A stretch of DNA of 23,084 nt from Bacilli bacterium (GCA_028684435.1 JAQUFX010000013.1:1-23084); one strand, 5' to 3'; shown: positions 7,924 to 15,134, counted from the stretch's first letter. Notes: a model not told the origin generated them from the letters alone. Numbers and translations are program-made.

Positions 7924-9021
7924 ATGTTAAAAGCAGGTATAGTTGGTCTACCTAATGTTGGTAAAAGTACTTTATTTAATGCCATAACTAAAAAAAATAT
8001 CTTAGCAGCAAATTACCCTTTTGCAACTATTGATCCTAATATTGGAGTTGTTATTGTTCCGGATTATCGGCTTGAATATTTAGAAGATTTATATCTTCCT
8101 GAAAAAGTAGTTCCTACAACTTATGAATTTACTGATATAGCTGGTTTAGTAAAAGGAGCTTCCAAAGGTGAAGGCTTAGGTAATAAATTTTTATCACATA
8201 TTAGAGAAGTAGATGCCATTGTCGAAGTAGTTAGATGTTTTGATGAAAATGATATTATTCATGTTGAAGGAGAAGTAAATCCTTTGCGAGATATTGAAAT
8301 AGTTAATACTGAATTAATTATTTCTGATTTAGAAATTATTCAAAATAGAATAAATAAAATCTCTAAAAAAATTGAAAGTACTAAAGATGCATTAGAAAAA
8401 AAAGAGTATTTAATTTTAAAAAGATGTGAAGAAGCATTAATAAAAGGTGAATCTTTAAGGAAATTAACATTTAATAAAGATGAATTACTTATCTTAAAAA
8501 ATTTCTCTTTAATAACATTAAAATCAATTATATATATGGCTAATGTAAATGAAGAAGATGCTATAATAGGGGATAACAAATATACTAAAATAATTAAAGA
8601 ATATGCTGGAAAAGAAAATTCATCAGTTATTGTTATGAGCGCTAAAATTGAAAGTGAACTTGCAGAATTAAATGAAAATGATAAAAAACAATTTCTATTA
8701 GACATTGGAATATCAAGTAGTGGATTAGATAAATTAATTTATGCAACATACAATTTACTAGGTCTAGAAACTTTTTTTACCAGTGGCAAAGATGAATGTC
8801 GAGCATGGACTTTTAAAAAAGGAATGAAAGCACCGGAGTGTGCTGGAATAATTCATTCTGACTTTGAAAAAGGTTTTATTAAAGCTGAAATTATGTCTTT
8901 TGATGATCTTCAAAAATATGGATCTGAATTGAAAGTAAAAGAAGCAGGTAAAATACGTTTAGAAGGAAAAGAATATTTAATGCAAGATGGAGACATCTGC
9001 TATTTTAGATTTAATGTTTAA
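7924..9021 (+). CDS. ychF: Redox-regulated ribosome-binding ATPase YchF (Obg family)
   Basis: 365 residues. P-loop GLPNVGKST near the N-terminus, switch region TDIAGLVKGASKGEGLGNKF, NVNE in place of the NKxD guanine motif (the trait that makes YchF prefer ATP), a coiled-coil insertion in the middle, and a C-terminal TGS-type domain beginning around FFTSGKDECRAWTFKKGMKA. YchF binds the 70S ribosome and the 50S subunit and affects stress responses and start-codon choice. I start at ATG 7924 (MLKAGIVGLPN) because family members begin there; a TTG at 7906 would add six residues. A possible -10 TATACT lies at 7882-7887. First gene of a probable operon with the cyclohydrolase-like gene and folD, 14 bases downstream. 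Confidence 0.95.
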   Translation: MLKAGIVGLPNVGKSTLFNAITKKNILAANYPFATIDPNIGVVIVPDYRLEYLEDLYLPEKVVPTTYEFTDIAGLVKGASKGEGLGNKFLSHIREVDAIVEVVRCFDENDIIHVEGEVNPLRDIEIVNTELIISDLEIIQNRINKISKKIESTKDALEKKEYLILKRCEEALIKGESLRKLTFNKDELLILKNFSLITLKSIIYMANVNEEDAIIGDNKYTKIIKEYAGKENSSVIVMSAKIESELAELNENDKKQFLLDIGISSSGLDKLIYATYNLLGLETFFTSGKDECRAWTFKKGMKAPECAGIIHSDFEKGFIKAEIMSFDDLQKYGSELKVKEAGKIRLEGKEYLMQDGDICYFRFNV

Positions 9022-9035
9022 AGGAAGGATTAAAA

Positions 9036-9638
9036 ATGACAATTAAAGAATTTAATGAAAAATTATCATCTAGCAGCCCAACTCCTGGAGGTGGTGCAGT
9101 AACTTCATTAATATCATCAATTGCAATTTCTTTATCTTTAATGGTAGCTAATTTAACTTTAGGGAAAAAAATATATCAAGAAAATGAAAAAGAGATTATA
9201 TTAATAAAAAAAGATGCTGAAAAATATAAAAAAGTCTTTTATAATTTAATTAATAAAGATGAAGAAGCATATTTAGAATTATTAAAATCATATAAAATAC
9301 CAAAAGATAATATTAATAGAGATAAAAATATCGAAGAATCTTTAATCAAAGCAGCTTTAGTACCTTTAGAAGTTTTAACTAATATAAAGAATATTATATA
9401 TATTTTAGAAACTTTGATGATAAAAGGTAATAAATTATTAATAAGTGATGTTGCAATAGCCACCTTTATATTCAAATCTGCTGCCGAGTGTTCGTTAATG
9501 AATATATATATAAATACTAAATCAATGAAAAATATAATAAAAGCTAAAAAAATAAATAAAGAAGCTGATAAATTAACAACAAATATTATTAAAAGAACAA
9601 ATATTATATTAAATAATATTAAAAAGGAGTTACTATGA
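9036..9638 (+). CDS. Cyclodeaminase/cyclohydrolase family protein (FTCD_C, FchA-like)
   Basis: 200 residues, mostly alpha-helical. The hallmark TPGGGAVTSLISSIA near residues 16-30 and LMVANLTLGKK after it are the N-terminal signature of FTCD_C (PF04961), the fold shared by formimino-THF cyclodeaminase and clostridial FchA methenyl-THF cyclohydrolase. No formiminotransferase domain is present and there is no histidine-degradation gene in view. A cyclohydrolase role is favoured by context: the TGA stop overlaps the ATG of folD by four bases (ATGA, 9635-9638), so the products are coupled. Start: ATG with AAGGAAGGA 6-14 bases upstream. The C-terminal third is very rich in Ile, Asn and Lys, like its neighbours. 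Exact activity is inferred from context. Confidence 0.8.
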   Translation: MTIKEFNEKLSSSSPTPGGGAVTSLISSIAISLSLMVANLTLGKKIYQENEKEIILIKKDAEKYKKVFYNLINKDEEAYLELLKSYKIPKDNINRDKNIEESLIKAALVPLEVLTNIKNIIYILETLMIKGNKLLISDVAIATFIFKSAAECSLMNIYINTKSMKNIIKAKKINKEADKLTTNIIKRTNIILNNIKKELL

Positions 9639-10489
9639 TTAAATTATATGGTGCTCCAGTAGTTAATAAAATATTAAATGATATAAATGATAAAATAAAA
9701 GATTTATCCGAAAAGAATATAACTCCTAAACTTGCTACTATAAGATTAGGTGATAATATTGATGATATTTTATATGAAAAATCAATAATTAAAAATTCTA
9801 ATAAAATAGGAATAAAAACTGATATTAATGTGTTACCATTAAACACTGAACATGCAATTTTAGAAAAATTAATAAAAAAACTTAATAATGATGAAAAAAT
9901 TCATGGTATTCTTATATTTAATCCTTTGCCGATAAATATAGATGAATCTCAAATAAAAAAAATAATAAAAGAAGAAAAAGATGTTGATTGTATTTCTTAT
10001 AATAATATAGCAAAACTTTTTATTGGAAAAAAACCGAAATTTATACCATGTACTGTTGAGGCCGTTATTGAGTTACTTAATTATTATAATATTGCTGTAA
10101 AAGGTAAGAAAATCACTATAATCGGAAGAAGTGAAATAGTAGGAAAACCTTTATCAATAATGTTACTTAATAAAAATGCAACTGTAACAATATGTCATTC
10201 TAAAACTATAAATTTAGTAGAGGAATGTAAAAAAGCCGAAATTTTAATTAGCGCTGTAGGTAAAGCTAATATAATAACAGATAAATATATTAATAAAGAT
10301 CAAGTTATAATTGATATAGGAATAAATTATATTAATGGAAAAGTATGTGGAGATGTAGATTTTGATTCTGTTAAAGACAAAATAAAAATGATTACACCAG
10401 TTCCAAGAGGAATTGGCGCTATAACAACAATGATTTTAATAAAAAACATAGTATATAATGCATATCATTTACATATTAATAATAAATAA
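9635..10489 (+). CDS. folD: Methylenetetrahydrofolate dehydrogenase (FolD family), divergent active site
   Basis: 284 residues. Catalytic domain then a Rossmann NAD(P) domain with the classical GRSEIVGKPLSIMLLNKNATVTICHS stretch (about 166-192) and the end motif TPVPRGIGAITT. FolD interconverts 5,10-methylene-THF and 10-formyl-THF for purine and formyl-Met supply. The catalytic Lys is kept (Tyr47...Lys53, equivalent to E. coli Tyr50/Lys56) and so is Asp118 of KDVD. However, the usual GILVQLPLP reads GILIFNPLP: the Gln linked to cyclohydrolase chemistry is Phe95. KDVDGF is KDVDC, and PGGVGPMT is PRGIGAIT. It overlaps the cyclohydrolase-family gene upstream. This may be a dehydrogenase that has lost the second activity. 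The frame is intact with no sign of a pseudogene. Confidence 0.9.
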   Translation: MIKLYGAPVVNKILNDINDKIKDLSEKNITPKLATIRLGDNIDDILYEKSIIKNSNKIGIKTDINVLPLNTEHAILEKLIKKLNNDEKIHGILIFNPLPINIDESQIKKIIKEEKDVDCISYNNIAKLFIGKKPKFIPCTVEAVIELLNYYNIAVKGKKITIIGRSEIVGKPLSIMLLNKNATVTICHSKTINLVEECKKAEILISAVGKANIITDKYINKDQVIIDIGINYINGKVCGDVDFDSVKDKIKMITPVPRGIGAITTMILIKNIVYNAYHLHINNK

Positions 10490-10517
10490 AAATGTTGGCA
10501 ATAACTTTATAAATTAA

Positions 10518-10541
10518 TTAGATAGTGGTATAATTATCTAA
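10518..10541 (+). promoter_or_regulatory. proS promoter inside an inverted repeat
   Basis: The extended -10 TGGTATAAT (10526-10534) lies between the arms TTAGATA (10518-10524) and TATCTAA (10535-10541), a perfect 7-base inverted repeat with a 10-base spacer. No good -35 is visible. The arms may be an operator; in DNA this AT-rich a chance match is possible. AAAGGAGTGAT before the ATG is a strong ribosome binding site. Confidence 0.5.
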
Positions 10542-10557
10542 CAAAAGGAGTGATTTA

Positions 10558-11895
10558 ATGAAAGTATCTCAAATAGGTTTGATACCAAGAAAATTAGAAA
10601 GTTTAGATTCTCAATTTCCTGTTCAAGATATGTTAATTCAAACTGGTCAAGTTACTCAATTTTCTAGTGGCATATATGGTTATGGTCATATTCCTTTTTT
10701 AGTTAAAAAAAATATTAATCAAATAATAAGTGATGTTTTAACTAAATATGGATGCTCAGAAATAGCATTACCTTTATTACAACCAGAATGTTTATGGCAA
10801 GAATCAGGTAGGTTAGAAAAATATGTTGAAAATGATGTAATGTTCCGTTCTTTAACAAATAAAGGAAATTATTGTTTAGCTCCAACAGCTGAAGAAGCAG
10901 TAGTAAGTTATGCTAAACCACTTTTAACATCTTATAAACATTTACCAGTTACTTATTTTCAAATAGGTGAAAAATTTAGAAATGAAATTAGAACTAGAGG
11001 TTATTTACTAAGAGGAAAAGTTTTTGAAATGATGGATGCCTATAGTTTTGGTAGAAATCAAAAAGATTTAGATTTTGAATATGATAAAATGAAAGAAGCT
11101 TATATAGAAATATTTAATACTTTAGGTCTAGATACTCAAGTTGTAATTGCTGATAATGGTGATATGGGTGGAAAACGTTCGGAAGAATTCATGTGTTTAT
11201 CTCTTATTGGTGAAGATAAAATTTTAGTTGATGAAAAAACCGGAAGAGCATTTAACTCTGAATTATTAGAAAAACCAAATTATATTGATTTTTTAAAAGA
11301 TAATTATGGAATTGAAGATATAAGCGCTCTTGTTACTAAAAAAGCTGTTGAACTAGGTCATATATTTCAATTAGGGGATGTTTATGGTAAATCTATGAAT
11401 GCTACTTATAGAGATGAAAAAGATCAACAACAATATTTTGTAATGGGCTGTTATGGGATAGGTGTTAGCAGAACTTTAGCACTTGTTTATGAAAATAATA
11501 TTATTAAAAGTAAAGATGGTAAATTTGAAGGGGTAGTTTTACCATTGAACATTACTCCATATTTAATATATATAATTCCTAAGTTAGATGAAAAAGATAA
11601 AATAGATCAGGCCTTATTTGTTTACAATAAATTAAATTCTAAAGGCGTAAAAGTTTTATATGATGACCGAGTTGATATGGGAATTGGTGCTAAAATAAAA
11701 GATAGTAAAATAGTTGGAATTCCATATGTGGTAGTATTTGGAAATACCTTAGACCAAGGATTTGTTGAAGTAGAAAACAATCTTACTAATGCAAAAACGC
11801 AATTATCTTTAGAAGAATTTATTAAAACATTTAATGAGTTACAAATAACTAAAAAAATTAATAATAGTATTGAAAAAATTATTGAAAAACAATAA
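10558..11895 (+). CDS. proS: Prolyl-tRNA synthetase lacking the INS editing domain
   Basis: 445 residues, against about 570 for the usual bacterial enzyme. It is of the bacterial type: class II motif 1 region, motif 2 FRNEIRTRGYLLRGKVFEMMDAYSF (140-164), TAEE at 110-113, GHIFQLGDVYGKSMNA, motif 3 GCYGIGVSRTLALVYE (297-312), then the anticodon-binding domain (VKVLYDDR near 365). Between DMGGKRSEEF (202-211) and GHIFQLGD (267-274) only about 55 residues remain where the ~180-residue INS domain normally sits. INS hydrolyses Ala-tRNA(Pro), so this cell must do without it or use a free trans-editing protein. Short ProRS forms of this kind are known from alphaproteobacteria. Charges tRNA(Pro) in the cytoplasm; single-gene unit with its own promoter. 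Confidence 0.95.
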   Translation: MKVSQIGLIPRKLESLDSQFPVQDMLIQTGQVTQFSSGIYGYGHIPFLVKKNINQIISDVLTKYGCSEIALPLLQPECLWQESGRLEKYVENDVMFRSLTNKGNYCLAPTAEEAVVSYAKPLLTSYKHLPVTYFQIGEKFRNEIRTRGYLLRGKVFEMMDAYSFGRNQKDLDFEYDKMKEAYIEIFNTLGLDTQVVIADNGDMGGKRSEEFMCLSLIGEDKILVDEKTGRAFNSELLEKPNYIDFLKDNYGIEDISALVTKKAVELGHIFQLGDVYGKSMNATYRDEKDQQQYFVMGCYGIGVSRTLALVYENNIIKSKDGKFEGVVLPLNITPYLIYIIPKLDEKDKIDQALFVYNKLNSKGVKVLYDDRVDMGIGAKIKDSKIVGIPYVVVFGNTLDQGFVEVENNLTNAKTQLSLEEFIKTFNELQITKKINNSIEKIIEKQ

Positions 11896-11914
11896 ATAAT
11901 AAATTAAAATGCAT

Positions 11915-11943
11915 TTGCATATTAAATATTGATATGCTATAAT
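11915..11943 (+). promoter_or_regulatory. Promoter of the rpsF-ssb-rpsR operon
   Basis: TTGCAT (11915-11920), a 17-base spacer and TATAAT (11938-11943) with an extended TGC before it. It is one of the best sigma-A-type promoters in the window. The expected start is near 11950. Confidence 0.8.
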
Positions 11944-11944
11944 A

Positions 11945-12015
11945 CCGGCAGAGCTTTAGAGCTCCTTGCTTGCATGATGGCAAGCCGAATAGACCAAAAG
12001 GAGGGAAGAGATACA
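11945..12015 (+). promoter_or_regulatory. Structured 5' leader of rpsF, candidate S6:S18 autoregulatory RNA
   Basis: The leader folds into GAGCT-TTAG-AGCTC (11951-11964) and GCTTGC-ATGATG-GCAAGC (11968-11985), followed by CCG at 11985-11987, and can close with CGGC/GCCG (11946-11949, 11984-11987). It is far richer in GC than the DNA around it. In many bacteria the S6:S18 complex binds a hairpin with a conserved CCG in this leader to repress its own operon. Position, the CCG and the presence of rpsR downstream fit; I could not align it to the published consensus. The ribosome binding site AAGGAGG is at 11998-12004. Confidence 0.6.
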
Positions 12016-12306
12016 ATGAATAAATATGAAATTATGTTTATTGTAAAAACCACAATTGATGAAGAAGAAGTAAAGAAAAGTTCTGTTAATTTAAAATCAA
12101 TTATTACCGACATGAAAGGCGAAATAATTGAATTTAAAGAAATGGGTCAAAAAAAACTTGCATATCCAATCAAAAAAGAAATAACTGGTTTTTATTATCT
12201 AATTGTTTGTAATTCAAATGCAGAAGCCATTTTAGAGTTTGAACGCAAGGCAAGAATAGATGAAAATGTTTTAAGACATATAATTATAAATTTAGATAAG
12301 GAGTAA
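12016..12306 (+). CDS. rpsF: 30S ribosomal protein S6
   Basis: 96 residues, the normal length. The N-terminus MNKYEIMFIVKTTIDEEEVK and the middle MGQKKLAYPIKKEITGFYYL are family hallmarks. S6 binds S18 on the platform of the small subunit. The frame stays open upstream into the leader RNA, but the family start and the AAGGAGG 11 bases upstream fix ATG 12016. First gene of the conserved rpsF-ssb-rpsR operon, probably under feedback by S6:S18 through the leader. The ssb start follows the stop after three bases. Confidence 0.97.
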   Translation: MNKYEIMFIVKTTIDEEEVKKSSVNLKSIITDMKGEIIEFKEMGQKKLAYPIKKEITGFYYLIVCNSNAEAILEFERKARIDENVLRHIIINLDKE

Positions 12307-12309
12307 AAT

Positions 12310-12759
12310 ATGAATAATGTTAGTTTAGTTGGAAGATTAACTAAAGATCCAGAGTTAAGAAGTATTTCAGATGGACGCGCTGTTGTTAACATGAATATTG
12401 CAGTAAATAGGGTTTTTACTAATGCAAATCATGAAAGAGTAGCAGATTTTATTCCGGTTGTTGTTTGGAATAGACAAGCAGAAAATTTAGTGAAATATTG
12501 CTCTAAAGGATCACAAATAGCGGTTACAGGAAGAATTCAAACAAGAAACTATGACCATAGTGATGGAACAAAAAGATATGTTACTGAAGTATTAGCAGAA
12601 TCTATAACTTTTTTAAGTAGTAAAAATGATGGAACTTCTAATACATATAATACTCAAGGTCAAAATGATAATGAAACGCAAACTTCTGATATAAACGACG
12701 ATCCTTTTAAAGATTTTGGATCAGAAGTTGTATTAAGTGATGATGACCTACCGTTTTAA
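12310..12759 (+). CDS. ssb: Single-stranded DNA-binding protein
   Basis: 149 residues. OB fold at about 1-105 (NNVSLVGRLTKDPELR, FIPVVVWNRQAENLVKY, GSQIAVTGRIQTRNYD), a short Asn/Thr/Gln-rich linker, and the acidic tip DDDLPF that docks partner proteins such as PriA, RecQ and Ung. Binds ssDNA as a tetramer at forks and repair sites. The ribosome binding site AAGGAG overlaps the end of rpsF, so the two are coupled. Its position between rpsF and rpsR is the standard one in Bacillota. The tail is shorter than in Bacillus SsbA but complete. Confidence 0.97.
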   Translation: MNNVSLVGRLTKDPELRSISDGRAVVNMNIAVNRVFTNANHERVADFIPVVVWNRQAENLVKYCSKGSQIAVTGRIQTRNYDHSDGTKRYVTEVLAESITFLSSKNDGTSNTYNTQGQNDNETQTSDINDDPFKDFGSEVVLSDDDLPF

Positions 12760-12773
12760 GGAGGAAAAAATAA

Positions 12774-12989
12774 ATGGCTGAATTTTATCGTAAAAAGAAA
12801 AAAATTTGTCAAATGTGTGCTGGTAAAAGCGTAGATTATAAAGATGTAATGATTATGAATAAATATATCAATGAAAAAGGAAAAATAATGCCTCGAAGAA
12901 TGACTGGAGCATGTGCTAAACATCAAAGATATATTGCTAATCAAATTAAAAGGTCTCGTTTAATGGCTTTAATACCATTTGTAAAATAA
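12774..12989 (+). CDS. rpsR: 30S ribosomal protein S18, cysteine-containing (zinc-type) form
   Basis: 71 residues. The basic core CAKHQRYIANQIKRSRLMALIPF is typical of S18, which partners S6 on the 30S platform. It keeps the KKICQMC pair near residues 11-14 and a third Cys in TGACAKH, the pattern of the zinc-binding (C+) form instead of the Cys-free paralogue used under zinc starvation. AAGGAGG lies nine bases before the ATG. A palindromic terminator follows at once, so this is the last gene of the operon. Confidence 0.96.
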   Translation: MAEFYRKKKKICQMCAGKSVDYKDVMIMNKYINEKGKIMPRRMTGACAKHQRYIANQIKRSRLMALIPFVK

Positions 12990-12994
12990 AAGTT

Positions 12995-13019
12995 AAAAGT
13001 TGTTTAAACAACTTTTTTT
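12995..13019 (+). terminator. Intrinsic terminator of the rpsF-ssb-rpsR operon
   Basis: A perfect 22-base palindrome (12995-13016, arms AAAAGTTGTTT and AAACAACTTTT) followed by further T residues to 13019. It begins six bases after the rpsR stop codon. Confidence 0.85.
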
Positions 13020-13021
13020 GA

Positions 13022-13156
13022 TGCTTAATAAAATTTTCAAATAAATTAAAAATTTCAAAAAATAGCAATTTTTTTGGTTTAATAAAAGATAAAAGAAGTT
13101 TGAAAGAATATATAGATTTTTTTCAAAAAGTAAGCTATAGAATTAAAAGCAATTAA
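13022..13156 (+). pseudogene. Possible relic of a gene's 3' end (44 open codons, no start)
   Basis: From 13022 to TAA at 13154-13156 one frame is open and reads like protein: a middle part NFFGLIKDKRSLKEYIDFFQ and an end KVSYRIKSN. There is no ATG or usable start with a ribosome binding site, and an in-frame stop and the rpsR terminator lie just before it. LKEYIDFF recalls the C-terminal region of some IS3-type transposases, but the match is too short to claim. It could equally be chance in AT-rich DNA. Confidence 0.3.
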
Positions 13157-13161
13157 TAAGT

Positions 13162-13226
13162 AAAAAGAGGTGCCAATTGTGCTTGTAATAATTGGCTTTA
13201 TATACCATTAGAAAAATCACCTTTTT
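13162..13226 (+). other. Two-part hairpin in the rpsR-rplI gap, structured RNA or terminator
   Basis: GCCAATT (13172-13178) pairs with AATTGGC (13190-13196) around 11 bases. Outside it AGGT(G) (13168-13172) pairs with (C)ACCT (13218-13222), flanked by A and T runs that extend the stem and leave a T tail to 13226. It ends about 90 bases before the rplI promoter, so it is not part of the rplI leader from that promoter. It does not match any riboswitch I know. It may be a terminator, a small RNA or the end of a lost mobile element. Confidence 0.4.
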
Positions 13227-13310
13227 AAGGGGTTGAAACTTTATTTCTCTTTTCTTTAATGCTTTAGATTTAATCTTGTTATTTATAAAGTATCTTTTTT
13301 TAAGTAAATT

Positions 13311-13319
13311 TGTTATAAT
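13311..13319 (+). promoter_or_regulatory. Extended -10 promoter of the rplI-dnaB operon
   Basis: TGTTATAAT, an extended -10 with no clear -35. The start would be near 13326, just before GGAGG at 13333-13337, which is eight bases from the rplI ATG. The stretch 13227-13310 upstream shows nothing else I can support. Confidence 0.6.
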
Positions 13320-13345
13320 ACAAATTGATTATGGAGGTTTTTCTT

Positions 13346-13789
13346 ATGAAAGTAATTTTATTAAAGGATGTTAAAAAACAAGGCAAAAAAGACGAAATAA
13401 TTGAAGTAAGTGATGGATATGCTCAAAACTTTTTAATTAAAAATGGCTATGCCATAAAATATACTTCTGGTAGTAAAACTCATTTAGAAAATAAGTTAAA
13501 TATGAGAAAAAAAGAAGAAGAAAAATTAATAAACGAGCTAAAAATAATAAAAAAACAAATTGAAGATAAAGAATTTATTTTTAAAGTAAAAGTAGGAAAA
13601 GAAGGCAAATTATTTGGGTCTATTTCTTCAAAACAAATATTTGAACAATTAGCAGAGAATAATATTATCATTGATAAGAAAAACATCAATATTAAAAGTT
13701 CAGTTGATACTCTAGGAATTCATATAATAGATATTAATTTACATAAAAATGTTACTGCTAAAGCTAAAATATTAGTAAAAGAGGTATAA
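13346..13789 (+). CDS. rplI: 50S ribosomal protein L9
   Basis: 147 residues, the usual size. N-terminal RNA-binding lobe MKVILLKDVKKQGKKDEIIEVSDGYAQNFLI, the long connecting helix (about 40-75, Lys/Glu-rich), and a C-terminal lobe with GKLFGSISSKQI. L9 sits at the base of the L1 stalk and limits frameshifting. ATG 13346 is the family start; a TTG at 13325 in the same frame would add seven residues and bury the GGAGG in the coding region. In Bacilli gdpP often comes before rplI; it is absent here. dnaB begins one base after the stop. Confidence 0.96.
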   Translation: MKVILLKDVKKQGKKDEIIEVSDGYAQNFLIKNGYAIKYTSGSKTHLENKLNMRKKEEEKLINELKIIKKQIEDKEFIFKVKVGKEGKLFGSISSKQIFEQLAENNIIIDKKNINIKSSVDTLGIHIIDINLHKNVTAKAKILVKEV

Positions 13790-13790
13790 T

Positions 13791-15134
13791 ATGATTGAAC
13801 GTAAAGTCCCCCAAAATTTAGAAGCTGAAATGGCGATATTAGGTAGTGCGTTTTTAACAAATTATGCCTATGATAAAGTATGTGAAGAATTAGTTCCTGA
13901 AATGTTTTTAAGTGTTACTAATCGAAGAATATTTGAAGCAATTTATGGGCTTCATCAAAATAAAATTCCTCTTGATTCTGCTACCGTTAAAAATGAAATT
14001 GAAAAAAAAGGTAGTATTGATTCAATTGGAGGAATTGAATATTTAAGTGAAGTTATTGATTCGGTTATAACTGCTGCTAATATTGATTATTATATTGATA
14101 TAGTTAGAGAAAAAGCTTTAAGAAGAAAATTAATTGAAGTAACTAATCAAATATCAAGTAATGCTTATAATGAACAAGAAGATACTAATGATTTAATAGA
14201 TGATGCTGAAAAGAAAATATTTTCGGTAACTAAAGCTCGTAAAGCTGGTGAATTTAAAACTATTGGTGAAGTAATAAGAAATACCCAAGAACATTTAGAA
14301 AGATTAGCTAAAAATAAAGCTGATATCACTGGTATTGCAACTGGTTTTTATAATTTTGATAAATTAACAAGTGGGTTACATGAAAATGAACTTATTATCG
14401 TTGCCGGAAGACCTGCTATGGGTAAAACTGCTTTTGGATTAAATTTAGCAATTAATTCAGCAATTAATAGTAAACAACCAGTTGCTATCTTTAATATGGA
14501 AATGGGTGCTGAACAATTAGCATTAAGAATGATATCATCAGTTGGTAATATTGAAATGAATAAACTTAAAACTGGTAAATTAGAACATAATGATTGGAAA
14601 AAAGTAAATGAAGCAATGAGCCAATTAGGAGATACTGATATTTATATAGAAGATGCATCAGGAATTACTGTTTCCGAAATAAGAGCTAAGTGTCGAAGAC
14701 TTGCTATTAGCGATAAAGGATTAGGACTCGTTGTTATTGATTATTTACAATTAATTCAAGGAAGTTCAAAATATTTAGGCAATCGTCAACAAGAAGTATC
14801 GGAAATATCTAGATCTCTTAAAACAATGGCAATGGAATTGAAAATACCAGTTGTAGCACTAGCTCAATTATCTCGTAGTGTTGAGTTAAGAGAAAATAAA
14901 AGACCGATAATGAGTGATTTAAGAGAATCAGGGTCTATTGAACAAGATGCTGATATAGTAGCATTTTTATATCGAGATGATTATTATAATAAAGCACCAC
15001 AAGAAAGAACTAATACTTCTTTAACTGAATTAATTATCGGTAAACATCGTAATGGCAGTACAGGTACGATAGAATTATTATTTGAAGGAAATAAGAGTAA
15101 TTTCAGAAACTTTGTCAAAAGCGATGAAAAGTAG
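13791..15134 (+). CDS. dnaB: Replicative DNA helicase DnaB (DnaC of Bacillus)
   Basis: 447 residues. N-terminal helical collar domain (1-150; begins VPQNLEAEMAILGSAF), a linker, then the RecA-like motor with Walker A GRPAMGKT (206-213), Walker B VVIDYLQL (314-321) and the DRPxMSDLRESGSIEQDAD region typical of DnaB near 368-382 (here KRPIMSDLRESGSIEQDAD). Works as a hexamer that unwinds DNA at the fork on the lagging strand. The ribosome binding site AAAGAGG lies inside the end of rplI, and rplI-dnaB is a conserved pair. No intein is present. Confidence 0.97.
   Translation: MIERKVPQNLEAEMAILGSAFLTNYAYDKVCEELVPEMFLSVTNRRIFEAIYGLHQNKIPLDSATVKNEIEKKGSIDSIGGIEYLSEVIDSVITAANIDYYIDIVREKALRRKLIEVTNQISSNAYNEQEDTNDLIDDAEKKIFSVTKARKAGEFKTIGEVIRNTQEHLERLAKNKADITGIATGFYNFDKLTSGLHENELIIVAGRPAMGKTAFGLNLAINSAINSKQPVAIFNMEMGAEQLALRMISSVGNIEMNKLKTGKLEHNDWKKVNEAMSQLGDTDIYIEDASGITVSEIRAKCRRLAISDKGLGLVVIDYLQLIQGSSKYLGNRQQEVSEISRSLKTMAMELKIPVVALAQLSRSVELRENKRPIMSDLRESGSIEQDADIVAFLYRDDYYNKAPQERTNTSLTELIIGKHRNGSTGTIELLFEGNKSNFRNFVKSDEK

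Noticed and set aside
8340..8705. 121-codon open frame on the minus strand inside ychF
   Set aside because: It is the shadow of the ychF coding sequence. It has no ribosome binding site or family features, and its residues mirror the opposite codons.
9635..10489. folD as a pseudogene because of its changed motifs
   Set aside because: The frame is complete, the Rossmann motifs and catalytic Lys are intact, and it is coupled to its neighbour. Specialisation fits better.
11929..12015. N-terminal extension of rpsF by 29 codons
   Set aside because: It overlaps the promoter and the structured leader, and S6 proteins begin at MNKYEIM; AAGGAGG precedes ATG 12016.
13022..13226. A complete insertion sequence between rpsR and rplI
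   Set aside because: There is no transposase frame, no paired terminal repeats and no target duplication that I can see; only a possible relic remains.
13162..13226. A known riboswitch before rplI
   Set aside because: I recalled the purine, preQ1, fluoride, guanidine, THF and ZTP consensus patterns and none matches. It also ends before the rplI promoter.
13325..13345. TTG start adding seven residues to L9
   Set aside because: L9 begins MKVILL across the family, and the extension would contain the ribosome binding site GGAGG.
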